From Alphaproteobacteria bacterium (lineage in GTDB: Bacteria; Pseudomonadota; Alphaproteobacteria; Caulobacterales; Maricaulaceae): a stretch of DNA of 64,000 nt. Position numbers and translations under genes: made by a program. The notes under the pieces were generated by a model, which was given only the letters and a program-made list of their open reading frames with translations, had not been told where the DNA came from and ran no database searches. The DNA lies in NCBI GenBank assembly GCA_016124675.1, contig WGNG01000022.1:1-64000 (forward strand), read 5' to 3'. How positions within the stretch are numbered: position 1 is the first letter of the stretch; the number at the start of each line of letters is the position of its first letter. Below, in pieces: positions 1 through 10,000 of this stretch.

Positions 1-46
1 CCAGCTTCACCGCTCGAAGGCGAAGATCCTCGCTCAACGTTCTCAT
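1..46 (-). CDS. Partial gene start, possibly an IS630-type transposase N-terminus
   Basis: A reverse-strand ATG at 46 is preceded by a good ribosome site (GGAGGG, about 6 nt away) and opens a frame that runs off the window after 15 codons (MRTLSEDLRLRAVKL). The pattern 'LSEDLR-R-V' resembles, from memory, the first residues of IS630-family transposases, whose helix-turn-helix starts this way. Too little is visible to be sure, and it could be any small DNA-binding protein. A possible IS630 C-terminal remnant lies at 18107-18310. Confidence 0.35.
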   Translation of the reverse strand, partial: MRTLSEDLRLRAVKL

Positions 47-170
47 GGCCGCCCTCCCTGTACAGGCGACACCCCATGAATCACGCTTCGCCCCTAAACG
101 GAATCCCCAACCGAGTCAGACCCAGGCGAAAATGCTCTAGGCTGACGCTCCGGCCTGAGTGAGTCGCCCC

Positions 171-1754
171 ATGACCGAACCTGCCTCCAACGTGCATGAA
201 TACTCCGTCTCCGAGCTCGCCCGGTCGCTCAAGCGGACGGTGGAGGAGACCTATGGGCATGTGCGGGTTCGTGGTGAGCTGGGGCGGGTGATCAGCGCCA
301 AGTCCGGCCATGTGTATCTGGACATGAAGGATGAGAGCGCGGTCATCGATGCGGTGATGTGGAAGGGGGTCGCTGCGGCGCTGAGTTTCCGGCCCGAAGA
401 GGGGCTGGAGGTGATCGTGGAGGGGCGGCTGTCCACCTTCCCGGGGCGGTCGAAATACCAGCTGATCATCGAGCGCATGGAGCCGGCGGGCGCGGGCGCG
501 CTGATGGCGCTTTTGGAAGCGCGCAAGCGGGCGCTCGCCGCCGAGGGCCTGTTCGCGCCGGAGCGCAAGCGGCCCCTGCCCTATCTGCCGCGAGTGATCG
601 GCGTGGTCACCTCGCCCACCGGAGCGGTGATCCGCGACATCCTCCACCGGCTGGAGGACCGCTTTCCGGTCCATGTTCTGCTCTGGCCGGTGCTGGTGCA
701 GGGCGAGCAGGCCGCGGGCCAGATCGCGGCGGCGATTGAGGGCTTCAACGCGCTGGAACCTGGCGGGCGGGTCCCGGTCCCTGACGTGCTGATCGTGGCG
801 CGCGGCGGCGGGTCGGTGGAGGATCTCTGGGCGTTCAACGAGGAGATCGTGGTGCGCGCGGCGGCCGCCTCGCGCATTCCGCTGATCTCGGCGGTGGGGC
901 ACGAGACCGACACCACGCTGATCGATTATGCTTCGGACCGGCGCGCGCCGACGCCCACGGGCGCGGCCGAGATCGCCGTGCCGGTGCGCCGCGAGCTGGC
1001 CGAGCGCGCCAGCGCGCTGGGCGCACGCCTCACCCGGGCGCTGACCCGGCTGGTCGACCGCAAGGGCGCGGACCTTCGCTCGGCGGCGCGCGCCCTGCCC
1101 CGGCCGGATGCGCTGCTGGGCGAGGCGCGCCAGCGGCTCGATTATGTTTCAGGCCGGCTCGACAGCGCGGCGCGGCTGCGCATCGAGCGGGTGCGCGGGC
1201 GCCTCGACGGGCTGAGCGGGCGGCTGCGCCCCGCAGCGCTGACGCGCGACATCGCCGAGCGCAGCCGCCGCCTCGACAGCCTGCACATCCGCCTGGCCAA
1301 TGGCGCGCGCAAATCGGTGGACCGCGCGCGCATCCGGCTGGACGCCGCCGCCGGGCGCAGCCGCCCGGCCGGGCTGGCGCGCGACATGGCGGACCGGACC
1401 CGCCGCCTCGACGGCCTGGGCGCCCGGCTGGAGCCGGCGCACCGGCGCGCCCTCACCGCCCGCGAGCGCACGCTGGCGGGGCTCGGCGCCCGGTTCAATT
1501 CGGTGTCCCACGAAGGCGTGCTGGCGCGCGGCTTTGCGCTGGTCACCGACGCGAAGGGCAAGCTGGTGCGAACGGCGGCGGCGCTGCAGGACGGGCAGGC
1601 GGTCACGCTGACCCTGCAGGACGGTCAGCGTGGTGCGGTGATCGGCGGCGGCGAGCGCGCGCTGGCGCCCGCTCCGGGACCAGCCTCCCCTGTCCCGCGC
1701 AGGGCGAAGCCGAAACCCAAACCGCCCGGGCCGGGGCAAGGCGATTTGTTCTAG
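171..1754 (+). CDS. xseA: Exodeoxyribonuclease VII large subunit
   Basis: Catalytic subunit of ExoVII, which degrades single-stranded DNA to oligonucleotides and works in repair. It is 527 aa. The N-terminal OB fold (about residues 10-105) is followed by the catalytic domain with GVVTSPTGAVIRDI, RGGGSVEDLWAFNEE and SAVGHETDTTLIDYASD, all family hallmarks. A long Arg/Ala-rich helical region (about 285-450) with loosely repeated 'R-RLD-L--RL' units is the coiled stalk that binds XseB subunits, followed by the usual C-terminal 'HEGVLARGFALV' segment. The tail (PVPRRAKPKPKPPGPG) is basic and Pro-rich. I chose ATG 171; an in-frame GTG at 159 would add four residues. The small subunit xseB is not in this window. 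The stop lies 1 bp from the stop of the convergent carboxyltransferase gene. Confidence 0.95.
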   Translation: MTEPASNVHEYSVSELARSLKRTVEETYGHVRVRGELGRVISAKSGHVYLDMKDESAVIDAVMWKGVAAALSFRPEEGLEVIVEGRLSTFPGRSKYQLIIERMEPAGAGALMALLEARKRALAAEGLFAPERKRPLPYLPRVIGVVTSPTGAVIRDILHRLEDRFPVHVLLWPVLVQGEQAAGQIAAAIEGFNALEPGGRVPVPDVLIVARGGGSVEDLWAFNEEIVVRAAAASRIPLISAVGHETDTTLIDYASDRRAPTPTGAAEIAVPVRRELAERASALGARLTRALTRLVDRKGADLRSAARALPRPDALLGEARQRLDYVSGRLDSAARLRIERVRGRLDGLSGRLRPAALTRDIAERSRRLDSLHIRLANGARKSVDRARIRLDAAAGRSRPAGLARDMADRTRRLDGLGARLEPAHRRALTARERTLAGLGARFNSVSHEGVLARGFALVTDAKGKLVRTAAALQDGQAVTLTLQDGQRGAVIGGGERALAPAPGPASPVPRRAKPKPKPPGPGQGDLF

Positions 1755-1755
1755 C

Positions 1756-3303
1756 TCACGGCCTGTAGCGCGTCTGCGGCGCGTCGCGCGTGCGCAGCGG
1801 CGCGGCGAGGCCGGCGAACTCGGTCAGGACGGCGCGGGTCTCGGCGGGGTCGATGATCTCCTCGATCCAGAAGCGCTCGGCGGTGCGGAAGGGCGAGGCG
1901 AGCTCGCGCATGCGCCTCGACAGGTCCGCCTTCATCGCGGCGGGGTCGCCGGACTGTTCCAGCGCAGCCTTGAAGGCGGCCTCCACCCCGCCTTCCAGCG
2001 GCAGCGAGCCCCAGTCGCCCGACGGCCAGGCATAGCGGTAGCGAAAGCGGGTATGGTCCATCATGGCGGCGCCCGCCACGCCGAACGCCTTGCGGATCAA
2101 TAGGGTGCACCAGGGCACGCTGGCCTGATAAATCGCCGACAAGGCGCGTGCGCCATGGCGGATCGTGCCTGCACGCTCGGCGCGCGTGCCGATGACGAAG
2201 CCCGGAATGTCCACGAAATGAGCGACCGGCAGGCGGAAGGTTTCGGCCAGATCGACAAAACGCGTGACCTTCTGGGCGGCTTCCGCCGTCCAGCCGCCGC
2301 CATAGACATTGGGATTGCTGGCCAGCACCGCCACGGGCCAGCCATCGAGCCGGGCAAGGGCGGTGATGACGCTGGACCCGAAATGGCGGCCCATTTCGAA
2401 CACGCTGGACCCGTCGCATACCGATTTCAGGATCGCGCGCATGTCATAGCCATAGCGCCGGTCGCGCGGGATGATGGCGCGCAGGGAAGGATCGGCGCGG
2501 GCGGGGTCGTCATTGACGGACCCTCGCGGCGCGGCCTCTCCGGCGCGGTCGGGCAGATAGGACAGGAACCAGCGCGCCGCCTCCATGGCGTCGGCCTCGC
2601 TGGCATAGGCGTCGTCGGCGGCCCCGGCGGCGAGCTGGATATCGGCGCCGCCGAGCTCTTCCTTGGTGACTGTTTCGCCGATCCCGGCCACCACGGGCGG
2701 GCCGGCGATGAACATCTGGGACTGGCCTTTGACCATCACGCAGTAATGGCTGGACACCGCCCGCGCGGCCCCCAGCCCCGCCACCGGCCCCAGCGCCAGC
2801 GACACCACCGGCACGCGTTCAAGATTGGCCGTCACCTGATCCCAGCCCGGATTGAACGGCACATAGCTGGCGCCCATGTCCAGGATGGATTTCACCGACC
2901 CGCCCCCGCCCGTGCCCTCGATCAGGCGGATCAGCGGCAGGCCGAGCTCGCCCGCCATGGTTTCAGCCTGGATCTGTTTTTCGATGATCGCCGCATCCGC
3001 TGCGCCGCCGCGCACGGTGAAGTCGTCGGCCACCACCGCGACGGTGCGCCCGCCAATCCGCCCGCGCCCGAAAATGCAATTGGCGGGCGTGAAGCCGGTA
3101 AGCGCGCCGTCCTCTCCCGTCTGCGCCGTGCCGGTGACGGAGCCGATCTCGCGGAAACTGCCTGCATCGAGCAGGAGATCGAGGCGTTCGCGCACATTGA
3201 GCCGGCCCGCCGCCTTCTGGCGCGCCAGCTTGTCCGGCCCGCCCATGGCCCGCGCCAGCGCCTGACGCTTGCGCAGCTCGCTGATTTCGTCTTCCCAACT
3301 CAT
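1756..3303 (-). CDS. Acyl-CoA carboxylase, carboxyltransferase (beta) subunit
   Basis: Biotin-dependent carboxyltransferase subunit that moves CO2 from carboxybiotin to an acyl-CoA (propionyl- or methylcrotonyl-CoA type). It is 515 aa, normal for PccB/MccB. The crotonase-fold N half has the Gly-rich [11 protein letters not shown] segment and '[16 protein letters not shown]'; the C half has '[30 protein letters not shown]' split around the acyl-CoA site, then '[11 protein letters not shown]' and '[20 protein letters not shown]'. Start ATG 3303 gives the expected [17 protein letters not shown]; longer upstream reading is unsupported. No biotin carboxylase/BCCP subunit is nearby, so the partner and exact substrate are open. 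It is divergent from tgt with 36 bp between start codons. Confidence 0.9.
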   Translation of the reverse strand: MSWEDEISELRKRQALARAMGGPDKLARQKAAGRLNVRERLDLLLDAGSFREIGSVTGTAQTGEDGALTGFTPANCIFGRGRIGGRTVAVVADDFTVRGGAADAAIIEKQIQAETMAGELGLPLIRLIEGTGGGGSVKSILDMGASYVPFNPGWDQVTANLERVPVVSLALGPVAGLGAARAVSSHYCVMVKGQSQMFIAGPPVVAGIGETVTKEELGGADIQLAAGAADDAYASEADAMEAARWFLSYLPDRAGEAAPRGSVNDDPARADPSLRAIIPRDRRYGYDMRAILKSVCDGSSVFEMGRHFGSSVITALARLDGWPVAVLASNPNVYGGGWTAEAAQKVTRFVDLAETFRLPVAHFVDIPGFVIGTRAERAGTIRHGARALSAIYQASVPWCTLLIRKAFGVAGAAMMDHTRFRYRYAWPSGDWGSLPLEGGVEAAFKAALEQSGDPAAMKADLSRRMRELASPFRTAERFWIEEIIDPAETRAVLTEFAGLAAPLRTRDAPQTRYRP

Positions 3304-3339
3304 TGGCCAATCTCCCCGCGGCCTGCTAACCGGACGCTC

Positions 3340-4461
3340 ATGACCCGTTTCCCCTTCAAACTCCACGCCGTCGATGGCGGCGCCCGCACCGGGGTGTTGA
3401 AAACCCCCCGCGGCGATATCCGCACGCCGGCCTTCATGCCGGTGGGCACGGCGGCGACTGTCAAGGCGCTCTACCCGGACCAGGTGCGCGGCGCGGGCGC
3501 GGACATCATTCTTGGCAACACCTATCACCTGATGCTGCGCCCGGGCGCGGAGCGTGTGAAGCGCCTGGGCGGTCTGCACGCCTTCATGCGCTGGGACGGG
3601 CCGATCCTGACCGATTCCGGCGGCTTCCAGGTCTGGTCGCTGTCGGGCCTGCGCAAGCTGGTGGAGGAAGGCGTCACCTTCAAAAGCCATATTGACGGGT
3701 CATCGCATCACCTCACCCCGGAACGCTCCATCGCGATCCAGGCTGATCTCCTGGGCGCCGACATCTCCATGCAGCTTGATGAGTGCACGCCCTATCCGTG
3801 CGAGCGGGACGCGGCGGCGCGGTCGATGGAGCTGTCGCTGCGCTGGGCGCAGCGCTCGCGCGACGCGTTTGGCGAGCGCAGGAGCCAGGCGATTTTCGGG
3901 ATCGTGCAGGGCTCGACCTATGACGATCTGCGCCGCGACAGCGCCGAGGGGCTCAAGCGCATCGGGTTTGACGGCTATGCCGTGGGCGGGCTGGCGGTGG
4001 GCGAAGGCTTCGAGATGATGTGCCGCGTGCTCGACGCCACCACGCTGTTCCTGCCCTCAGACCGGCCGCGTTATCTGATGGGCGTGGGCAAGCCGGTGGA
4101 TCTGGTGGAGGCGGTGGCGCGCGGGATCGACATGTTCGACTGCGTGCTGCCCACACGCTCAGGCCGCCACGGTCAGGCCTGGAGCGATAACGGCCCGGTC
4201 AATCTGAAAAACGCCCGCTTCGCCGAAGACCCCCGCCCGCTGGACGAAAATTCCGACTGTCCGGCGAGCCGGGACTATTCGCGCGCCTATCTGCATCATC
4301 TGGTGAAGGCGAACGAGTATCTGGGGTCGATGCTCCTGTCCTGGCACAACACGGCGTATTTCCAGTCGCTGACGGCGCGCATGCGCGCCGCCATCGAGGA
4401 ACACCGCTTCGAAGCGTTCCGGCGTGAGTTTCACAACAAGCTGGCGCAGGATTTCGACTAG
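3340..4461 (+). CDS. tgt: tRNA-guanine transglycosylase (queuosine), with altered zinc site
   Basis: Exchanges the wobble guanine of tRNAs with GUN anticodons for preQ1 in queuosine synthesis. The 373-aa protein has normal length and a TIM-barrel layout: [10 protein letters not shown] (nucleophile region), '[19 protein letters not shown]', '[12 protein letters not shown]', and '[14 protein letters not shown]' for tRNA binding. The structural zinc site is unusual. Bacterial Tgt normally has C-x-C-x2-C plus a His; here residues 305-310 read S-D-C-P-A-S, so only Cys307 and His336 remain of the four ligands. Start is ATG 3340 (MTRFPFKLH). Two other queuosine genes, queE and queC, are at 36-37.5 kb. 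The stop is 3 bp from that of the convergent lysR gene. Confidence 0.95.
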   Translation: MTRFPFKLHAVDGGARTGVLKTPRGDIRTPAFMPVGTAATVKALYPDQVRGAGADIILGNTYHLMLRPGAERVKRLGGLHAFMRWDGPILTDSGGFQVWSLSGLRKLVEEGVTFKSHIDGSSHHLTPERSIAIQADLLGADISMQLDECTPYPCERDAAARSMELSLRWAQRSRDAFGERRSQAIFGIVQGSTYDDLRRDSAEGLKRIGFDGYAVGGLAVGEGFEMMCRVLDATTLFLPSDRPRYLMGVGKPVDLVEAVARGIDMFDCVLPTRSGRHGQAWSDNGPVNLKNARFAEDPRPLDENSDCPASRDYSRAYLHHLVKANEYLGSMLLSWHNTAYFQSLTARMRAAIEEHRFEAFRREFHNKLAQDFD

Positions 4462-4464
4462 GGT

Positions 4465-5373
4465 CTATTCGGCTTCGCGCGGGCAGAGCCCGCCCTTGAA
4501 CCAGTCAGCAAGGTGGTCGACGAACAGCCGCACCCGGTGCGCCAGATACCGGTTGGACGGGTAGACCGCCCACAGATCGCGCCCCTCCGGCGTCCAGCCT
4601 GGCATGAGCTGGCTCACCGCGCCCGTGTCGAGCGCCTCGCGCGCCGCCCATTCGGGCGTGCAGGCGAGACCCGCGCCAGCAGCTGCGGCGCTGACCGCCG
4701 CCTTGGCGCCGTTGAGCGACAGCCGGCCGGTGATCTTCACCTCCGCCGGTGCGCCGTCGCGGTGGAAGCGCCAGAGCATGGGCGCAGGCCGGTTGCGGTC
4801 GATGATGCAGTCATGGCGGGCGAGGTCAGCGGGATGGGCGGGCGCGCCGGCGCCGCCGAGATAGGCCGGGCTGCCCACCAGCACCATGGGCGCATGGGCG
4901 AGGCGGCGGGCGATCAGGCTGGAATCGGTCAGATGCCCGATGCGCACCGCCAGATCATAGCCCTCGTCCACCAGATCGACCATGCGATCGGTCATGTCGA
5001 GGCGCACCTCCACCCCCGGCCAGCGATTCATGAAGGCGGTGACCGGCTCGACCAGGCGCTGGGCGCCAAAATCCACCGGCGCCGAGACCCGCAGCACGCC
5101 GACGGCCGCGGCATGCTCGTGGGCGAGGCCGGATTCCAGCTCCTCGTATTCCTTCAGCCAGGGCCGCACCCGGTCGAGCAGGGCGCGCCCGGCGTCGGTC
5201 AGGCGCACCGAGCGCGTGGTGCGCTCCAGAAGGCGCGCCTGCATGCGTTCTTCCAGAGCGGAGATCTGCTTGGACGCCGCGCCCGGCGTCAGGCCCAGCC
5301 GTTCGGCGGCGCGGGTGAAGCTTTCCAGCTCCGCCACGGCGGAGAACAGGCGCAGGGCGTCTATGCGGTCCAT
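4465..5373 (-). CDS. LysR-family transcriptional regulator
   Basis: 302-aa DNA-binding regulator. The N-terminal winged helix-turn-helix (about residues 3-62) is typical: RLFSAVAELESFTRAAERLG, then 'GAASKQISALEERMQARLLERTTRSVRLTDAG'. The rest (about 88-295) is the periplasmic-binding-like effector domain of the CrgA-like/'D-S-L-IARRLA' subgroup. ATG 5373 was chosen; a TTG at 5385 would add MEPE. The target is unknown: its upstream neighbour is the serine hydrolase gene on the same strand rather than a divergent gene, so there is no obvious regulated partner. Confidence 0.9.
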   Translation of the reverse strand: MDRIDALRLFSAVAELESFTRAAERLGLTPGAASKQISALEERMQARLLERTTRSVRLTDAGRALLDRVRPWLKEYEELESGLAHEHAAAVGVLRVSAPVDFGAQRLVEPVTAFMNRWPGVEVRLDMTDRMVDLVDEGYDLAVRIGHLTDSSLIARRLAHAPMVLVGSPAYLGGAGAPAHPADLARHDCIIDRNRPAPMLWRFHRDGAPAEVKITGRLSLNGAKAAVSAAAAGAGLACTPEWAAREALDTGAVSQLMPGWTPEGRDLWAVYPSNRYLAHRVRLFVDHLADWFKGGLCPREAE

Positions 5374-5461
5374 CTCGGGTTCCAAACGGCGCGAGTGCGG
5401 CCGGGGGGCCGGTCATATCTGCGGCTCTGCTGACTGTCACGCGAATTGACTGCACGCCGCC

Positions 5462-6766
5462 TCAGGGGCGGGCGCTGTCATGCGCCTCCAGCCAGTCGAG
5501 CGCGAGCGCGAACAGGGCGGTCTCGCCCGCCGTCAGCCCGGTGACCGGGTCATAGGGCTTGGGCTCGTCCGGGTCCTCACCCGTGACAAAATAGGCGATG
5601 GAGGCATTAAGCTGCGGCACGTGCCAGGCGCCGCCATACAGGCCCCAGGCCTGGCCGGGGTGACCGATGGCGGTGAGGCCGGGGCGGCCGGGGATCTGGC
5701 CGGGCTCCAGGATCTGGGGACCCGATGCCCAGGCGCGCAGGCCCGGGCCGGCGTCGCCCCGCCAGACCGGTACGGCCAGCGCTTCGCCCGGCCCGCCCGG
5801 AGCAAAGGCCGCGGCCAGCCGGGCAAGCTCGATCACATTGGCGCGCAAGCCCCCCTGGGGCGACATCAGCGATCCGTTGGCGCCGGGCTGGTAATCGGCG
5901 AGCGCCTGGCCGGGCCGGGCGAGCACGACCGGCCCCTCGCCCGCGAGCATGGCGGCGCTGTCGATCTGCACCCGCCAGGCGCCGTCGGACCAGCGGTGCA
6001 GCGCACCGCCGCTGTCGCGCACGCCGCGCTCCACGCCCGACCAGTTGAAGCCCGCGCCGGGCAGGCCCGCCGGGATCAGGGCGCGGGTGCGCGCCAGGCG
6101 GTCGAAGCGTTCGCCGGCGGCCGCCTCCAGAACGCCCGCAGCCAGCGCATAGCCGAGATTGGAATAGGTGAACGCCGCGCCCGGCGCATGGGCGCACCAG
6201 GCCTCCGGCGCGTCAAACAACGCAAAAAAATCCTCGCCGAGCTCGGCCCAGTAGCGCGCCGGATCGCAAATGCCCGAGGTGTGGGACAAAAGCTGACGCA
6301 AGGTGATGGGTGCGTCCGGCGCCAGCGGATGGCGCGGCGCGCGGGGCAGCACGGCGTCAATCGGGGCGTCAAGATCGACCCCGCCCGCCGCCGCCAGCGA
6401 GCCGGCCGTAAGCGCGACCGCGAGCTTTGACATGGAGGCGGCGCGCACCGGCGTGGAAGCCTCCAGCGGCCGCACCGGGGTCAGACCCGACGCGTCGAAG
6501 CCCGCCGCCCCCGCCGCCGAAGCCCACAGCACCTGGCCATCACGCACGATGGCCACCGCCGCGCCGGGCGCGCGCGCGCCGGCGGCGTCAAGTTGCGCCG
6601 CGAGGCGCTCCTGCCAGGACTCGTCCATGGATTCGGCCTCCATCGCGCAGGACGCGAGCGCCAGGCCGCCGATAATCCCACCGGCCAGCCTGGCGGCCCC
6701 CGCGAGGCCGGGCATGCGGACGTGGGGGAACAAGCCCTTCAAATATCTTTGCATTTGTCCGCTCAT
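5462..6766 (-). CDS. Serine hydrolase lipoprotein, class C beta-lactamase family
   Basis: 434-aa member of the beta-lactamase/PBP4-like serine hydrolase family (esterase, D-peptidase or lactamase; substrate unknown). The catalytic S-x-x-K is Ser111-Met-Ser-Lys114, the second motif is Tyr201-Ser-Asn203, and a 'GHPGQAWG' segment stands for the third (H-x-G). A lipoprotein signal ends in LASC (Cys40), so it is probably membrane-anchored in the periplasm. ATG 6766 is used; Met5 or Met18 could also serve and Met18 gives a more usual signal length. It is divergent from a TonB-dependent receptor across a 244-bp spacer with a perfect palindrome, which suggests uptake and processing of the same compound. 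Confidence 0.85.
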   Translation of the reverse strand: MSGQMQRYLKGLFPHVRMPGLAGAARLAGGIIGGLALASCAMEAESMDESWQERLAAQLDAAGARAPGAAVAIVRDGQVLWASAAGAAGFDASGLTPVRPLEASTPVRAASMSKLAVALTAGSLAAAGGVDLDAPIDAVLPRAPRHPLAPDAPITLRQLLSHTSGICDPARYWAELGEDFFALFDAPEAWCAHAPGAAFTYSNLGYALAAGVLEAAAGERFDRLARTRALIPAGLPGAGFNWSGVERGVRDSGGALHRWSDGAWRVQIDSAAMLAGEGPVVLARPGQALADYQPGANGSLMSPQGGLRANVIELARLAAAFAPGGPGEALAVPVWRGDAGPGLRAWASGPQILEPGQIPGRPGLTAIGHPGQAWGLYGGAWHVPQLNASIAYFVTGEDPDEPKPYDPVTGLTAGETALFALALDWLEAHDSARP

Positions 6767-6812
6767 GATGACGAGATCATCTGTCCTGCCTGGCGATCCG
6801 CCAGCCCGCTGT

Positions 6813-6828
6813 GTAGCAAATTTGCTAC
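6813..6828. promoter_or_regulatory. Perfect 16-bp palindrome, candidate operator
   Basis: GTAGCAAATTTGCTAC is an exact palindrome in the 244-bp spacer between the divergent serine hydrolase (starts 6766) and TonB receptor (starts 7011) genes. It sits 46 bp before the hydrolase start. A TTGACA hexamer lies nearby at 6846-6851 on the plus strand, but no matching -10 box was found at the usual distance. The site has the size and symmetry of a dimeric repressor operator. The regulator is not identified. Confidence 0.5.
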
Positions 6829-7010
6829 GCTTTCAATGCAATTTGTTGACAGACCACAAAATCCCGCTCGAAGGGGGGCGTCAAACCCATACAGTTTTGT
6901 AATCTCGCTCATGGTGCAGCGCAACACGAATGGGGCGCGGCGATACCATGACAGGGCGAACAGGGCTGGGCGTTTCGTTTCCGGGCGACAGCAGCACAAG
7001 GGGATTGGGT

Positions 7011-10000
7011 ATGTTTCATCGATTCAGACATGTTTCACGGCTGCTGACCAGCGGGTCCGGCCTGGCGCTCGCTTTGGCCGCCGCGCCGGGTCTTGCCCTG
7101 GCGCAGGAGGCGGAGGACGCCGCGCCGCAGGCGCGCGAGTCCGACGTGGTGGTGATCACCGGGTCGCGCATCGCCCGCGACCCCAACCTCGCCTCGCCCG
7201 TCCCGGTCCAGTCGCTCGACGCCGAGGCCTTGCAGCTCTCGGGCGAGGTGAGCCTGGCCGACGTGGTCAATCGCATCCCGGCGCTTTTGGCCTCCACCAC
7301 GGCCGAACAAAGCCTCAACGGCGCCAATGCGCTCAACCTGCGCGGCCTTGGCAGCGTGCGCACGCTGACCCTGGTCAATGGCCGCCGCCACGTGGCGGGC
7401 TTCGAAGGCGACCAGGCGGTGGATATCGGCTCGATCCCGCGCGGCCTGGTGGAGCGCGTGGAAGTGCTCACCGGCGGCGCTTCGGCGATCTACGGGTCGG
7501 ACGCGGTCACGGGCGTGGTGAACTTCATCCTGCGCGACGATTTCGAAGGCCAGAGCTATGATGTTCGGGGCGGCATCTCCAGCCGCGGCGACGCGGAGAA
7601 CGCCTCGCTTCAGGCGCTGTGGGGCCGAAACTTCCACGAGGGGCGTGGCAATGTCACGTTCGCGCTCGATTACACCTATGATTCGCTCCTGCAGTTTGGC
7701 GATCGCCCCTGGTCGGCGGATAACGGGCTGTCGCGCTCCCTGCCCAACCCGGCGCTGCGCTTCCAGCGCGGCGATATCGGCGCCTCGACGCCGCTGTTCG
7801 CCAATTTCTACAATTTCGCGCAGACCGGCCGCTATCCGTATGGCCTGTCGATACCGACCTCGGCCCAGGCCTTCATCAATTCCTATAACGCCACGTTCGG
7901 GACAAGCCTGACCGTGAGCGCGCTCAGCGCGGCTGAGCTGGCGCTGATCGAGCGGCGCAACACCTCGCCCTCGCGCGCCATCCTGCCCCAGCCGACCTTC
8001 TCGATCTCCTCGCGGCGCGGCGTGATCTCGCCGGGCAATTTCGGCCTTGCGCCGGGCGTCGACACCAATGGAAACGGGATTGACGATTGCGTTGAATCCT
8101 TTGTCGGCTGGAACAACTCGCTTGACGGCACCGGCTCGTTCGGTTTCGCCGGCGGCTGCTGGGTGGTCAATGACAACGGCTCGGTGCGCCCGTATCGCGA
8201 CGGCCTGGTGGCGGCCAACTTCAACCAGTTCGGCGGCGACGGGATCGAGGACGTTTTCGACGCGACCTATCTGATCCCGCAGACCGAGCGGATCACGGCC
8301 AATCTCAATGCCCGCTATGACCTGACGCCGAGCACGCGGGCCTTCTTCGAGTTCAAGGCGTCCCAGTCCGTGACCCAGCGCGGCACGCCGCTCAACACGT
8401 TCTACGACCTCCTGTACGGGGCGCCCGACAACCCCTTCCTGCCCGCCGAGCTGCAGGGCCTGGCGCTGGCCACCGGCGGCCTGTACATCACGCGCGACCC
8501 GACCGATCTGGGACCCAATGTCGACCAGTTCACCCGCGACACCTATCGGGTGGTGGCCGGGCTGACGGGCGAACTGCCCAATGGCTGGAGCTGGGAGGTT
8601 GCCGGTAATTTCGGTCAGTTCACCAACACGATCAAGGACCGCAACGCCGTGCTTCTGGACCGGTTCTTCGCGGCCATCGACGTGGTCAGCGGACCGGGCG
8701 GCGCGCCGGTTTGCCGCTCCGATCTCGATCCGACCGCCGTCCCGCCGACGACCATTTTCGACATCCCGTTCTTTGACCCGGGCTTCTACACCTTCACGCC
8801 CGGCGATGGTCAGTGCCGTCCGGCCGATATCTGGGGCGGGCCCAACGCCATCAGCGACGACGCGGTGGACTTCATCACCACAACGTCGATCGACGAGCTG
8901 CGCCTCGAACAGACCGTGCTGAGCGGCTTGCTGACCGGCGACTTCAGCAACTGGTTCAGCCTGCCCGCCGGCCCGGTGAGCTTCGCGACCGGCTTCGAAT
9001 ACCGCCGGGAAACCAGCCGCCTCAACCGCAACAATGTCGATCTCGGCATTCTGCCCGCCGGCTCTCCTTTCGGCGAAGGCACGCCGATCTCCGACGTGTC
9101 GGCCAACGGATCGCTGGGTTTCTCTGCCGACAGCCAGTTCTTCAACTCTTCGGGCAAGTTTGATGTCACCGACGCCTTCGTCGAACTCTCCGTGCCGATT
9201 CTGGCCGACCTGCCGCTGGCCCAGGAGCTGACGCTGGACGGCGCCTATCGCTACGCCGAGTACTCGACCGTGGGCGGCACCGAGACCTGGAAGCTGGGCC
9301 TGTTGTGGACGCCGATCGAGGACATCTCGTTCCGCGGCACGATTTCACAGGCCAACCGGGCGCCGAATATCGATGAGCTGTTCCGTCCCGATAACCCCGC
9401 CTTCTTCCGCCCGGTCGACCCCTGCGATGCGACCGAGATCGGCAATGCGGCCGATCCGGCCTTGCGCGCGGCCAACTGCCAGGCCGGCGGCAATGGTCTT
9501 CCCGCTCTGCCTGCCACTTACTCCGATCCGCTTTCGGCCCGGTTCCCGGGCGTGGCGGGCGGCAACGCCAACCTGAGCGAGGAAACCGCCGACACCGTCA
9601 CCCTGGGCCTGGTGTTCACCCCGCGCATCGCGCCCGGGTTCAATCTCACGCTGGATTACTGGAATGTGGAGATCCAGGACGGCATCGGCTTTGTGACCGC
9701 CCAGCAGATCGTCGATGGCTGCTATGACTCCACCGACTTCCCCAATAACGGGTTCTGCACCCTGTTCACCCGCGAAACCAATACGGCCTCGCCGCAGTTC
9801 GGGGGTTTCCGGTTCCTGCGTCAGTCCTTCGTGAACTTCGCCTCCATCGAGGCCGAAGGTTACGATTTCGCCGCCAATTACAGCTTCTCGTGGCGGGAGA
9901 TGGACTTCCGTCTGGGACTGAGCGGCACGCGGCAGGAGCAGCTCGACTTCTTCAACAACCCGCTGGACGCCACCGATGTGAACACGGCGCTTGAGGAAAT

